Assembly (NCBI RefSeq): GCF_009720365.1
Contig: NZ_WBZD01000037.1
Coordinates: forward strand, 116,821-180,820
DNA length: 64,000 nucleotides
Direction: 5' to 3'
Source: Catellatospora paridis
Lineage (GTDB): Bacteria > Actinomycetota > Actinomycetes > Mycobacteriales > Micromonosporaceae
The position numbers were made by a program, and so were the translations under genes. Shown one piece after another: positions 17,916-26,475 of the stretch. Under the pieces are notes generated by a model that searched no databases, was not told where the DNA came from, and worked only from the letters and a program-made list of their open reading frames with translations. Each line of letters starts with the position of its first letter. The stretch's first letter is position 1.

Positions 17916-18530
17916 TCACTCGAGCCACAGCTCCGTTAGTGGCACAGCGCGCGTTGCCGGGGCTTGTCCTGTCGCGGCCCACCGGTACCACTCGTGCTCT
18001 TGGGCTACCCTGACTTGAGCGTTGCCCTCTGGGCCAGCATGCGCCTCGGTCACTGCACGAAGGCCTCGTTGCTCGCCGTCAGCGCTGGTGTGCACCAGGC
18101 GACGGCCCATCAGTTGTCCAGTCGTTTGGGCGGCGAGAGTCTCGGCAGAGACCGCAACGCGGGTCGGCGGTGCATCCAGTGATACCAGTATCAACCCATC
18201 AACAGTCGTTGTGTGCTCAGCAGAGGTGCTGATGGTCTCCACCCACACACGTTCTACTGGCACCAAGGCGGCGAACACCTCGACCCGTTCACGCTCGGCG
18301 CGGTACCACTCCGCCTCCGCTAGGACGGGGATAAGGCTGCGAGCACCCTGCCGAACCATCGCGTCGCCGCGCATTCCCGTGCGCCAGCCGTGGCCCGGCA
18401 GGCCAATCATCACTCGCGCCCCGCGCAGCACACCTCCACTGCTGATGACAGTTAGGGCGGGTACCGGCACAATAGGGGCGGGCGGCGTGCGCCATTCGGC
18501 TGCCCACGCCGCGAAGTCTGCCTCGGTCAT
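17916..18530 (-). CDS. hypothetical protein, last gene of the secretion-like operon
   Basis: 204 residues, no membrane segment or signal peptide, beginning MTEADFAAWAAEWRTPP. It contains alternating strand-like segments (ALTVISSGGVLRGARVMIGL; VWVETISTSAEHTTTVDGL) and ends in VPLTELWLE. No family was recognised. The start overlaps the stop of the M23 hydrolase gene (ATGA), so it is the terminal gene of the coupled minus-strand set. A chaperone or accessory role for that apparatus is inferred only from position. Confidence 0.65.
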   Translation of the reverse strand: MTEADFAAWAAEWRTPPAPIVPVPALTVISSGGVLRGARVMIGLPGHGWRTGMRGDAMVRQGARSLIPVLAEAEWYRAERERVEVFAALVPVERVWVETISTSAEHTTTVDGLILVSLDAPPTRVAVSAETLAAQTTGQLMGRRLVHTSADGEQRGLRAVTEAHAGPEGNAQVRVAQEHEWYRWAATGQAPATRAVPLTELWLE

Positions 18531-19669
18531 GCCGAGTCGCTCTCCTTTCCTAGGGCAGCACCCTTGCTGGCCATGAATGGCACCGGATCGATCGCGCCGC
18601 GGTTGGATCGGTCGCCATCGAGATGGACCTGGAAGTGTAGGTGCGGACCGCTGGAGTGACCGCTGGTCCCGACGTAGCCGATGACCTGGCCAGCGCCTAC
18701 GCGGTCACCCACGCCAACTAGAGGCTTGCTCACCATGTGGCAGTAACGCGTGATCACTTGGCCGGCGTGCAGGATGTCCACGAACCAACCGCATCCCGGC
18801 GTTGACGGCGACCCGTCCCGGTTGCAGTTGCCGACATCGCACTTGCTGACGATGACGACGCCAGCCGAGGCGGCCCGGATCGGCGTGTGACGGGATGCGC
18901 CGAGGTCGACGCCGTTGTGGGTGGGCCGCTCGGCGGTGCGGAAGCCGGACCAGACGTTCGCACCGACCGGTGCTGTCCACCCAGAGGCGGCGATCTGGCC
19001 GAATCCGGCGCACTTCAGTTGGCTGCCGACCACGACAGCACGAGCCGCTCCGTCGGTCAGCTCGTTGACGATGCGTGTCGCGGTCGGCTCATGCTTGGCG
19101 TAAGCGTTTGGGTATGCGCTGATCTGCACTCGCTGTGCGGCAACAGTAAGGGGAAGTGCCTCCCAGTTTTTGATCTTGGTTAGCTTGTTGTAGAACTTCG
19201 TCGACGAGTAGACGGGATCCATGATCTGCTCGGGGGAGCCCCAGCCCTGACTTGGCCGTTGCTGGAACAGCCCAAGCGAATCATGGTCATTGTGATTACC
19301 GAGGTGGCCGTGATTGGTGAGGCTGCTTTCCTGCATTGCCGTCGCAACCGCGATCACCCATCCTCGGGGTGGCACCTTGAGCTGCTGACCGGTCTTGATG
19401 ACGATTGCCGCATTGCGGATCTTGTCTTCGCCATAAGGTCCGATCCGCGGAAACTGCCCGGTAACGCTGATTGTCTTGGTGCTACCGCAGCCCAGAGCGT
19501 TGGTCAGTGTTGAGTTGTTGGTCGCGAGGTCACCGAAGATCACCGCACTCACGGCTCCGCCGCAGCACAGCAGCCCGAGGGCGGCCGTAACGGCGACGAT
19601 GAGGCCAGGACGCAGAAAACGACGCCCCTTGTCGCGTAGGGGTGCGGTAAGAGGCGGCAGGCGGCTCAT
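18527..19669 (-). CDS. bifunctional peptidoglycan hydrolase: lysozyme-like domain + M23 metallopeptidase
   Basis: 380 residues. The N-terminus carries one transmembrane segment (about residues 20-45). It is followed by a lysozyme/transglycosylase-like domain (ATAMQESSL; DHDSLGLFQQRPSQGWG; IMDPVYSSTKFYN). The C-terminal M23 (lysostaphin-like) endopeptidase has zinc-ligand motifs in NGVDLGA and HLHFQVH. This pairing is the VirB1/TcpG-type wall-opening enzyme of Gram-positive conjugation systems. It would act outside the membrane to make room for the apparatus. The start ATG 19669 overlaps the previous stop (ATGA). An upstream in-frame start 11 codons earlier is less likely because of this coupling. 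Confidence 0.88.
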   Translation of the reverse strand: MSRLPPLTAPLRDKGRRFLRPGLIVAVTAALGLLCCGGAVSAVIFGDLATNNSTLTNALGCGSTKTISVTGQFPRIGPYGEDKIRNAAIVIKTGQQLKVPPRGWVIAVATAMQESSLTNHGHLGNHNDHDSLGLFQQRPSQGWGSPEQIMDPVYSSTKFYNKLTKIKNWEALPLTVAAQRVQISAYPNAYAKHEPTATRIVNELTDGAARAVVVGSQLKCAGFGQIAASGWTAPVGANVWSGFRTAERPTHNGVDLGASRHTPIRAASAGVVIVSKCDVGNCNRDGSPSTPGCGWFVDILHAGQVITRYCHMVSKPLVGVGDRVGAGQVIGYVGTSGHSSGPHLHFQVHLDGDRSNRGAIDPVPFMASKGAALGKESDSA

Positions 19670-20193
19670 ACCCGTTCCCAATCGATGCCGTCCACCAGCC
19701 ATCGTCCGTCGGATGCTACGAGCCTTAGACGTAGCAGGCCGGCATCAATAGGGATCACCACCTCCACAAAGGAGGTAGCGAGGGCTTCCATGCGGGCCGC
19801 CCCTGTAATCCTGTCTGCGGGCACACCGGCTGGGTCGACGCCATTCAGTTCTGCGACGAGGGCATCCGTGCTGTGCGGACGCAATGAGTCGAGCCAGTCG
19901 GTACCGCTGCGATCGTGCTTGATCCACTGTTCGGCGAATTTGGTGGCCACGGAGATTGCTTGTGGGCCGTTACTCGCCCTCATCGGGCTTGGTGTCGGAT
20001 CCAGCTGTACCAGACCGTCGTCTCCTTCATGGGGGTCGACAGCGCTGGGAGCTGCAATCGGTGGTTGAACAGAGGAAGTCACCGGTGGAGTCGGTCCACC
20101 AAGCAGCTTGCCGAGGATGACGATCACCGCGACGGCACCAGCCAGCCCGAGAGCCACCACGGTGCGGGGCCGTAGGGGAATCCGGGACAGCAT
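19666..20193 (-). CDS. VirB8/TcpC-like conjugation-type membrane protein
   Basis: 175 residues: a basic N-terminus (MLSRIPLRPRT), one transmembrane helix (VVALGLAGAVAVIVILGKLL, about 11-31), a Pro-rich linker, then an extracytoplasmic domain starting AISVATKFAEQWIKHDRSG and ending VASDGRWLVDGIDWERV. This helix-plus-sheet NTF2-like pattern is typical of VirB8/TcpC proteins, the periplasmic-type scaffold of type IV secretion. Translation is probably coupled: the ATG lies 2 bases after the VirB6-like stop, and its own stop overlaps the M23 start. Sequence similarity is too low to be certain by eye. Confidence 0.65.
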   Translation of the reverse strand: MLSRIPLRPRTVVALGLAGAVAVIVILGKLLGGPTPPVTSSVQPPIAAPSAVDPHEGDDGLVQLDPTPSPMRASNGPQAISVATKFAEQWIKHDRSGTDWLDSLRPHSTDALVAELNGVDPAGVPADRITGAARMEALATSFVEVVIPIDAGLLRLRLVASDGRWLVDGIDWERV

Positions 20194-20195
20194 GG

Positions 20196-22073
20196 CTAGC
20201 TCCGTTCCGCCCAAGTCTCGGAGCGGCGCTCCGTCCGCGCCGACGGCTCGGCAGCGGGTTCTGTCCGCGCTTCCGCGCGGGTGGCTGCCTGGTGGGGCAC
20301 CGCGGCGGGCCGGTACACGGCATAGGCGGGCGAGGATTCGGGCACGTCCGGCGAGCGCCACGTCTCCGCGCGAACTGGGTCGGCTCCGCCGCGTGCCTCG
20401 GCGCGGACGACCGAGGCTGGGTCCTCCGCGCTGACCGTAAGCTCCGGACGGGCCTCTGGCACAGTCGTACTTGTGGTGCTCCCGGGCGCGACTGCGGTGG
20501 CTGGCGTCCGCTCGCCGGTGGAGGAGGCAATGGGTGCTGAAGGCCGAGCAGTGAGCAGCGACGTGCCACTGCTGCCGCCGCCAAGCTGCGTAATCCGACG
20601 GTATGGGCGCAGCAGGATCCAGCCCACTACCCCACACAGCAGCACCAGAGTGACCTGAAGCCATCCAGCGAGAGACGAAGTGCTCATGATCAGATCGACG
20701 GCGAACAGATAGACCGCAGCGCCGGTACCGAAGATGAGAACGTTGAACAGCGCCGCCAGCACGGAGTTGACCAGGCGGCGAAGGCCCGCACTTGCCGGAC
20801 GCAGCAAACCGACGGTGCCAAGAGCCGGGGCGGCGATGACAGCCCAACGAATGATCAAGAATCCGAGGAGCACCAGCAACGAGGCTACGACGTCGAAGGC
20901 GGCATAAGCGAGCGCTGACAGAATCGCAACGAATCCCGCTCCGATCCGCTCCATACCTTTAGTGCCGCGAAGGTATTCGTAAGCGTCTGGATCTTCCGCA
21001 CGGACCTGCTCAGCCACCTTCATCCACTCGCCCTGCTTCCGGCGGATGGTGTTGTCACGTAGTTGCTGGCGTGCCTCATCGGTAGGTGCTGACTGGATCT
21101 TTGCGACGTCATCCCAGCTGAGCGACTTCGCACGGTACAGCGCTGGCCCATACTTTCTGGCGGTCTCGCTGTCTGCAGAACCGAGTGCTCCACGGATCCA
21201 GTTGCGGTAGAGCAATGCCTCCACAGCTGTGTCGCCAGCGCGCACAGCAGGAGGACGGTGGTCGTCGCAGGCACCCGGTTCGGGGTCGCTGCAGGTGGTA
21301 GTGGTAGCAGTGCGAGGTCCGACTGCGTCGTGCACCACACTTAAAACGCTGACCAGCGTTCCGTCAGCAGCCTTCGCAGACTGAACGGGCCAACTGGCGA
21401 TCGCGGTAACGCCGACCATCACCAGAATGGCCCAGCCGACAGTCGTCAGTGCCATCGACATCTGGGCTTGACGGGAGCGCCACAGCAGGTAGACGCCGAT
21501 CACCGCGAGCGTGATCACACCGAACACGCTGAAGACCTGCCTGTAGAGAGCCGTAGTGGCGTTCTCCACGAGCGGGTCGGCCCAGCCCCACATCTCGTCC
21601 GGCGCCCAGGCGCGCTCTCGCAGCGCGTTGGAGACGCCCACGATGCCGGCGGCGAGCATGAACTCGCCGTTGGCGATGGTGTTCTCGAGCTTGTAGTCGG
21701 GGTGCATGACGGTCTGAACACAGTTGATGTCGTAGGTCGTGTAGTCGTAGCCCGCATACCCGTAGCGCGAGTACTTACCGGCGGGCCCGTTCACGTTCCA
21801 AGTGGGCCTGCTCACGAACCAGCCGCCGAGACCGGAGTCCGGGGCTGCGGGGTTTGGGGCGCTCACGCATTGCACGCGTGCCGCGCTGACCTCCTGCAAC
21901 CGCGTGATGCACTCGTCCAGCCCGCGGGCCGTCCACTCCTCCAGCGAGCACAGCTTGTCCCCAGGCGCCGCGACCGCCGCAGCGGCAGGCGCTGCAGCCT
22001 GGACGGGCGCGCCGAACAGGGTCCCCAGCGCCAGCACCATCGTGGCGAGGACCGCGGAGGCGAGCCGCTTCAC
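20196..22073 (-). CDS. VirB6/TrbL-like polytopic membrane protein
   Basis: 625 residues. A signal peptide or first helix (VLATMVLALGTLFGAPVQA) is followed by a soluble outside region with several Cys (LCSLEEW; DECITRLQ; INCVQTV). Then come about seven transmembrane helices (for example VFSVFGVITLAVIGVYLLW, VVASLLVLLGFLIIRW and VTLVLLCGVVGWILL). The last 150 residues are polar, Pro/Ala/Glu-rich and probably cytoplasmic. The layout matches VirB6/TrbL/TcpH channel components. The GTG start overlaps the VirB4 stop (GTGA). GC falls visibly from the N-terminal coding part (above about 21.6 kb) to the rest, as if two segments of different origin had been joined. Confidence 0.75.
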   Translation of the reverse strand: MKRLASAVLATMVLALGTLFGAPVQAAAPAAAAVAAPGDKLCSLEEWTARGLDECITRLQEVSAARVQCVSAPNPAAPDSGLGGWFVSRPTWNVNGPAGKYSRYGYAGYDYTTYDINCVQTVMHPDYKLENTIANGEFMLAAGIVGVSNALRERAWAPDEMWGWADPLVENATTALYRQVFSVFGVITLAVIGVYLLWRSRQAQMSMALTTVGWAILVMVGVTAIASWPVQSAKAADGTLVSVLSVVHDAVGPRTATTTTCSDPEPGACDDHRPPAVRAGDTAVEALLYRNWIRGALGSADSETARKYGPALYRAKSLSWDDVAKIQSAPTDEARQQLRDNTIRRKQGEWMKVAEQVRAEDPDAYEYLRGTKGMERIGAGFVAILSALAYAAFDVVASLLVLLGFLIIRWAVIAAPALGTVGLLRPASAGLRRLVNSVLAALFNVLIFGTGAAVYLFAVDLIMSTSSLAGWLQVTLVLLCGVVGWILLRPYRRITQLGGGSSGTSLLTARPSAPIASSTGERTPATAVAPGSTTSTTVPEARPELTVSAEDPASVVRAEARGGADPVRAETWRSPDVPESSPAYAVYRPAAVPHQAATRAEARTEPAAEPSARTERRSETWAERS

Positions 22074-25000
22074 CGCTTGCCTCCCTGGCCGGCCGCCTGC
22101 CCGGTCGGGGTGGTGTCGAGGGTTTCCAGCAGCCCGGCGACGTACGACACGTCCACCCGCACCCGCTGCACCCGGCTGTCGACGTCGCGCAGCACGAACT
22201 CGCGGTATCCGAGCCGTCCCGCGCTGTTCGCGTCGGGCGCGGACAGCGAGGCCAGCACGGCCTCGTATCCGACGTCGGTAGGCACCCGGAGCAGCCGCAG
22301 CGCCTCGGACGCGATCTCCGGGTCCTGCGCGATACGCCCGACGAACACGGTGGACACGAGGTTCTGCACGTCGAGCCCGAGGATGTCCTTCGGGTTCTGC
22401 GACGCGACGAGCGCGGCGAGGTTCCACTTGCGGCTGTCGCGGGCGAGCCGGACCAGGAACGATCGCCCGGACCGCCAGCCCTCCATGAAGTGGGCCTCGT
22501 CGAGCCCGACGAGCTTGCGCTGGTGCATGTCACCCGAGTAGCAGCGGCGGACGGCGAGCCGGTGCGCGGTGTGCAGCATCGGCAGCGCGAGCGCCTCTTC
22601 CGCGGACCAGTACTCTCGCTCGATCTTCAGGTCGGGCAGGCGCAGCCCGGACATGGTGATGACGGTGAGCGCGGAGTCGGTGCTGAGCAGGTCGCCGGGC
22701 GGGCTGCCGAAGAACAGCAGGGCGAGCGGCATCTCCGCGGTGTCGAGCAGCAGGTTGGCGAGCTCGCGGCCGGTGTCGTCGATGCCGGCGAGGCAGCGGA
22801 CGACGTCGTCGAGGGTCGCGGTCTCCTCCGCGGGCACGGTGCGCACGGCGTGCCGGAGCAGCGTGGCGGTGGATGCTTCGCGGGCGACCTGCGGCGGCAT
22901 GAGCATGGAGCAGATGTCCTGGACCAGCATGCGGCGTTCGGCGCGGGCGTTGCTGACGGAGATCTCGTATTCGCGGTCGCCATCGGCGCCGGGGCCGAAT
23001 TCGGTGCGCTGCGGGGTCGGGATCAGCGAGTACGGGGCGAGGGTGCCCTGCTCGCCGCCGGTCAGGTTGAGCACGCGGGAGTACGGCTTGAGTTCGGGCA
23101 TGGACGCGAGGCGGGCCAGCGGGCCGCTCGGGTCGAGGAGGGTGACCTGGACGCCGCGCCGGGCGTTGAGGTAGCCCATGGCGCCGAGCAGGGTGGACTT
23201 GCCACCGCCGGGTTCGGCGACCATGACCGACAGGCCGGAGCGCTCGCGGACCTCCATGGGGAAGTGCGGGTCGAGGAAGACGGGGCGGCGGCAGGTGCCG
23301 GCGGTGCGGCCGAGCAGGTCGCCGCGGCGGTCGCCGACGACGGACGCGGCCTGGGGCAGCGCGGCGGCGAGCAGGCGTACCGGCATGCGGCGTAGGTAGC
23401 CGGTGTTGGCGACGGGCTCGCCGGGGATGAACTCGCGGGCGAGCTGGTCTTGCTGCTTGGGGTGCTGGAGCGAGACGCGCAGTTCGCGGCTGTAGGTGGC
23501 GACGACGGAGCGGGCGCGTTCGAGGCATTCCTCGCGGTCGGCGCCGCTGACGGCGATGCGGTGCCAGCCGTGCGCGCGGGCGGAGTCGACGGGCAGGCCG
23601 GTGGTCATCTCGTCGCCCATGACCAGCGCCCGGCTGGCGAGGCGTTCGAGTTCGGGCGGGGCGTCCATGCCGTGCTCGAGGTAGTCCAGCTGCTGCGAGC
23701 GGATCATGCGCAGCCGGTGTTCGAGGTTGCGGAAGCTGTCGCCGGGTCCGAGGATGTCGACCCGCGACGACAGTTCCATGGGCCAGGGCAGGCGCTCGTG
23801 GAAGTGCAGCCAGGGCTCGTGCCGCTCGGGGATGTCGAGGGGTTCCATGCGGCCGACGGTGAGCACGGCGACGTGCCGTTCCTCGCCGGTCATCCGGTTG
23901 ACGAGCTTGACCGTGCTGCCGTATGGCGTGCGGTAGCGCTCGATGTGCTCGGTGAGGGCGAGCAGGTCGCCGGAGTCCCAGCGGCCGTGCGCGACGGAGC
24001 CGACCATGTTCGGGGGGCTCATGCCGAGCGCGACGGAGCGGTAGAGCAGCCATTCGAGTTCGGCGGCGGCGGCGCGCTGGCCGCGCATGCCGAATGCGGC
24101 GAGCACCTCGTCGAACTGTTCGACCTGCTTGCCGAGCTTGCGGCGTTCGGAGTCGGCGGTGCCCTTGCCGAAGGCGCGTAGCAGTTTCTCGCTGAACGAG
24201 TCGCCGAGCGCCCGCCGGGCGAAGGTCACGCCGAGGTAGGTCTGGCCCTCGCTGTGGTTGATCTCGCGCAGGTGCCGCTGGGCGGCGACGAGGTGGTCGC
24301 CCCAGCCGGGCGCGCCGGGCACGGGCGGCAGCGGGCGGTGGGTGAGCTGGTCGAGCTGCGCGGCCCACTGGTCGGCCGGGAAGGGCCGGGTGGTGCGGCG
24401 CAGGTGCAGGCGGAACCCGGCGAGGCCGGCGTACTGCTCGCTGATGGCGGACAGCAGCGACTCGCGGTCGGCGTCGGGCCGGAACGCCCAGCGCACCTCG
24501 GGCAGCATGTACCACGCGGTGACGGCGTGCGGAGTGAACGTGAGATGACCGGCGATCTCGGTGATCGCGAGTTCCTGGGCGGCGTCGCGGTCGCGGGCGG
24601 CCTTCGGCTGCGCGGGCGGCTTGACCTGCTTGCCTCGGCTCTTGGCCGGCTGTCGCTGCCCGGCGGGCGGGGCGCTGCGGGGCGCGGCCTGCGGGGTGCC
24701 CCGCGGGGGCAGCGGACGGCTGCTCAGTGGCACGGTGCTGACCGGCACGGAGCTGACCGGAATCGCGCTGACCGGGCGGTTGCGCAGGTCCGGCTGGGGG
24801 CGCATGGGCACCCCGCTGACCGGCACGCCGCTGACGGGCGCGTTGCGCGGCACTCCGCTGACCGGGGCGTTGCGCGGGCGGCCCGGCTGGGTGCCGGAGC
24901 GGCCGGCCTGGTCGGTGCGAGAGTCGGCCGTGGTGCGTCCGGTCGGTGCCGCCGGCGGGCCGGGCGGAGCGGGAGTGGTCGGCGGCGAATCCGCCCGGGC

Positions 25001-25549
25001 GGGCCCGGATCGCGGCGGCGCGGCTTGGCGGCCGTCCGGGCGGGTGCCCGTGGTGCGGCCGGTCTGCGGCGCTTCGGCGCGTGCGCCGGGCTGGTGGGCC
25101 GCCTGGCCGGGCGTGCCGTGCGGCGGCGGCTGGCGCAGCGGGGTGCCGGCCAGGCCGACCGAGCCGGGGTCGGCCGCCTCGGAGTCGAACAGTTCCAGGA
25201 ACGGCGATTCGATGTCGGGGCCGGACGGCGCCGGTGGTGCGGAGGACGGCTCGGGGTCGCGGCGCGAGGACGCGGCGCGTTCACGCTGTGCCTGGGTGGC
25301 GGCGTCGGCGGCCGCGCGCATCTCGGCGGCGCGCCGGTCGGCTGCCGTCTGCAGGTCGCTGCGCAGGTCGGCGGTGCGCGCCTCGGGACGCCCGCCGGCG
25401 TCCTCGGCGGGACCCTCCGGCTCGGCAGGTTCGCGGCGGCGCGGCGGCTGGAACACGGCGACGGGGCCCGTCGCGGCGGTCCCTTCGACGGACGGGACGA
25501 CGTCGGATACCGCGTCGTCCAGGTCGTACTCGGTATCGTTGCTGGTCAT
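22070..25549 (-). CDS. VirB4-family type IV secretion ATPase with long disordered N-terminus
   Basis: 1159 residues. About the first 330 are Pro/Ala/Arg-rich and low complexity, including tandem PVSxVP motifs. The remainder is a VirB4-like ATPase with Walker A AEPGGGKSTLLG (about residue 778) and Walker B KLVGLDEAHFMEGW (about 1010), then LVRLARDSRKWNLAALVASQNPKDI, the typical VirB4/TraC sensor region. Such ATPases power assembly of the type IV channel at the inner face of the membrane. The start ATG 25549 overlaps the PrgI-family stop (ATGA). The gene has the high GC of the host genome, unlike genes further along the operon. Confidence 0.9.
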   Translation of the reverse strand: MTSNDTEYDLDDAVSDVVPSVEGTAATGPVAVFQPPRRREPAEPEGPAEDAGGRPEARTADLRSDLQTAADRRAAEMRAAADAATQAQRERAASSRRDPEPSSAPPAPSGPDIESPFLELFDSEAADPGSVGLAGTPLRQPPPHGTPGQAAHQPGARAEAPQTGRTTGTRPDGRQAAPPRSGPARADSPPTTPAPPGPPAAPTGRTTADSRTDQAGRSGTQPGRPRNAPVSGVPRNAPVSGVPVSGVPMRPQPDLRNRPVSAIPVSSVPVSTVPLSSRPLPPRGTPQAAPRSAPPAGQRQPAKSRGKQVKPPAQPKAARDRDAAQELAITEIAGHLTFTPHAVTAWYMLPEVRWAFRPDADRESLLSAISEQYAGLAGFRLHLRRTTRPFPADQWAAQLDQLTHRPLPPVPGAPGWGDHLVAAQRHLREINHSEGQTYLGVTFARRALGDSFSEKLLRAFGKGTADSERRKLGKQVEQFDEVLAAFGMRGQRAAAAELEWLLYRSVALGMSPPNMVGSVAHGRWDSGDLLALTEHIERYRTPYGSTVKLVNRMTGEERHVAVLTVGRMEPLDIPERHEPWLHFHERLPWPMELSSRVDILGPGDSFRNLEHRLRMIRSQQLDYLEHGMDAPPELERLASRALVMGDEMTTGLPVDSARAHGWHRIAVSGADREECLERARSVVATYSRELRVSLQHPKQQDQLAREFIPGEPVANTGYLRRMPVRLLAAALPQAASVVGDRRGDLLGRTAGTCRRPVFLDPHFPMEVRERSGLSVMVAEPGGGKSTLLGAMGYLNARRGVQVTLLDPSGPLARLASMPELKPYSRVLNLTGGEQGTLAPYSLIPTPQRTEFGPGADGDREYEISVSNARAERRMLVQDICSMLMPPQVAREASTATLLRHAVRTVPAEETATLDDVVRCLAGIDDTGRELANLLLDTAEMPLALLFFGSPPGDLLSTDSALTVITMSGLRLPDLKIEREYWSAEEALALPMLHTAHRLAVRRCYSGDMHQRKLVGLDEAHFMEGWRSGRSFLVRLARDSRKWNLAALVASQNPKDILGLDVQNLVSTVFVGRIAQDPEIASEALRLLRVPTDVGYEAVLASLSAPDANSAGRLGYREFVLRDVDSRVQRVRVDVSYVAGLLETLDTTPTGQAAGQGGKR
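24718..24878 (-). repeat. tandem repeat encoding PVSxVP motifs in the VirB4-like N-terminus
   Basis: About eight imperfect short repeats (PVSGVP, PVSAIP, PVSSVP, PVSTVP, PLSSRP), some with an intervening RNA spacer peptide. The matching DNA unit is CGCTGACCGG(C/G)-like. The arrangement suggests slippage-driven expansion of a disordered linker. Confidence 0.75.
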
Positions 25550-25908
25550 GTGATCGCCTGCCGCACGACGACGCGGCGGGCGACCAGGCGCGGGTCGCGG
25601 CGCTCGACGACCGGTTCGCGGGTGCGCTTCCAGTCGGTGAGCGCGGTGCGGATGACCATGCGCGCGGGCCGGTCGGGGTCGACGTGGCGGAAGATGTACG
25701 ACGTGGTCACGATGGCGAGCGCGATCTCCCAGGTCGGGAAGATCTCGAACTCCTGTGTGAACAGCCAGTGGATGCCCATGTAGAGCGGGACCAGCAGCAC
25801 GAACAGGCCGTACTGCGCGTACGGCAACTGCACGGGGAGCGTGTATCCGGGCGGCCCGAGATAGACCAGGCGAGCCCGGTAGATGTCGTCGTCCGTACGC
25901 AGCCGCAT
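25546..25908 (-). CDS. PrgI-family (VirB3-like) membrane protein
   Basis: 120 residues with two adjacent hydrophobic segments (YGLFVLLVPLYMGIHWLF and IALAIVTTSYIF) and charged termini. It lies immediately before VirB4 and overlaps it by 4 bases. That size, topology and position match PrgI/TcpE-type proteins, the Gram-positive counterparts of VirB3, which bind VirB4 at the membrane. The C-terminal Arg-rich tail (RRDPRLVARRVVVRQ) faces the cytoplasm. Start ATG 25908. Confidence 0.75.
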   Translation of the reverse strand: MRLRTDDDIYRARLVYLGPPGYTLPVQLPYAQYGLFVLLVPLYMGIHWLFTQEFEIFPTWEIALAIVTTSYIFRHVDPDRPARMVIRTALTDWKRTREPVVERRDPRLVARRVVVRQAIT

Positions 25909-25917
25909 CGCTTCCGC

Positions 25918-26241
25918 CTACTCGAACATGATGTCGATGAGGTTCTCGCCGACGAGCAGCAGCGCGCCCGCGCCGACGATGAAGGCCACGCCGATGATGG
26001 CGATCGCGGAGCTGGTCAGCACCTTCGACACCTCGCCCTTGCTGGCGCGGCCGATGAAGATGACGCCGAGGATGGCCAGCAGGATCGGAGAGATCTTCGT
26101 GGCGAAGAAGGTGAGGATGTCGTTGGTCGCGATGCCGCCGCCCGCGGGATCCCCAGGCGCCGCCAGGATCTCGTCGGCGAGCATGCCGAGGGCCGGCGTG
26201 GCATGGTTCCACGCCGCCTGGACCAGTTCCATGGCGATCAT
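25918..26241 (-). CDS. VirB2/TrbC-like two-helix membrane protein, first gene of the operon
   Basis: 107 residues: a short amphipathic N-terminus containing NHATPALGMLADEILA, then two transmembrane helices (ISPILLAILGVIFIG; SSAIAIIGVAFIVGAGALLLVG) joined by a basic loop (RASKGEVSK). The pattern resembles pilin-like VirB2/TrbC or small channel subunits that precede VirB3/VirB4 in type IV loci. The ATG at 26241 has a strong ribosome binding site (GGGGAGGT), consistent with the first gene of an operon. It could also be a membrane protein unrelated to pilins. Confidence 0.65.
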   Translation of the reverse strand: MIAMELVQAAWNHATPALGMLADEILAAPGDPAGGGIATNDILTFFATKISPILLAILGVIFIGRASKGEVSKVLTSSAIAIIGVAFIVGAGALLLVGENLIDIMFE

Positions 26242-26475
26242 TCGGTACCTCCCCGGTGCGCGACCGGCGCTGCAATTGCTTAAGCCTTACCGATGGGGGT
26301 CCTCAGCGGTGGGATGCAGCCGATGACACCCTGCTTCGTGTCGATCACAGTTCGTAGTGGAGCGCCGGGGTTTTGCCCTTATGTAGGACCGGTGTTCGAT
26401 CCATAGCAGAGCGTACGGTGCACCCACCGGTGCGACAAGCCGTGCAGGTGGTGGCGGGTGTCGGATGTCCGGCCG
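26242..26475. promoter_or_regulatory. intergenic region upstream of the secretion-like operon
   Basis: 234 bases with somewhat lower GC. It should hold the promoter for the 26241-to-17916 operon and the 3' end of folB. The AT-richer stretch at about 26284-26350 and TTATGTAGGACC near 26380 are possible promoter elements. No clear -35/-10 pair was identified. Confidence 0.35.

Noticed and set aside
11237..26241. Calling the secretion block an integrative conjugative element
   Set aside because: No integrase, excisionase, relaxase, attachment-site repeat or tRNA target was seen, so mobility is not supported by the sequence in view.
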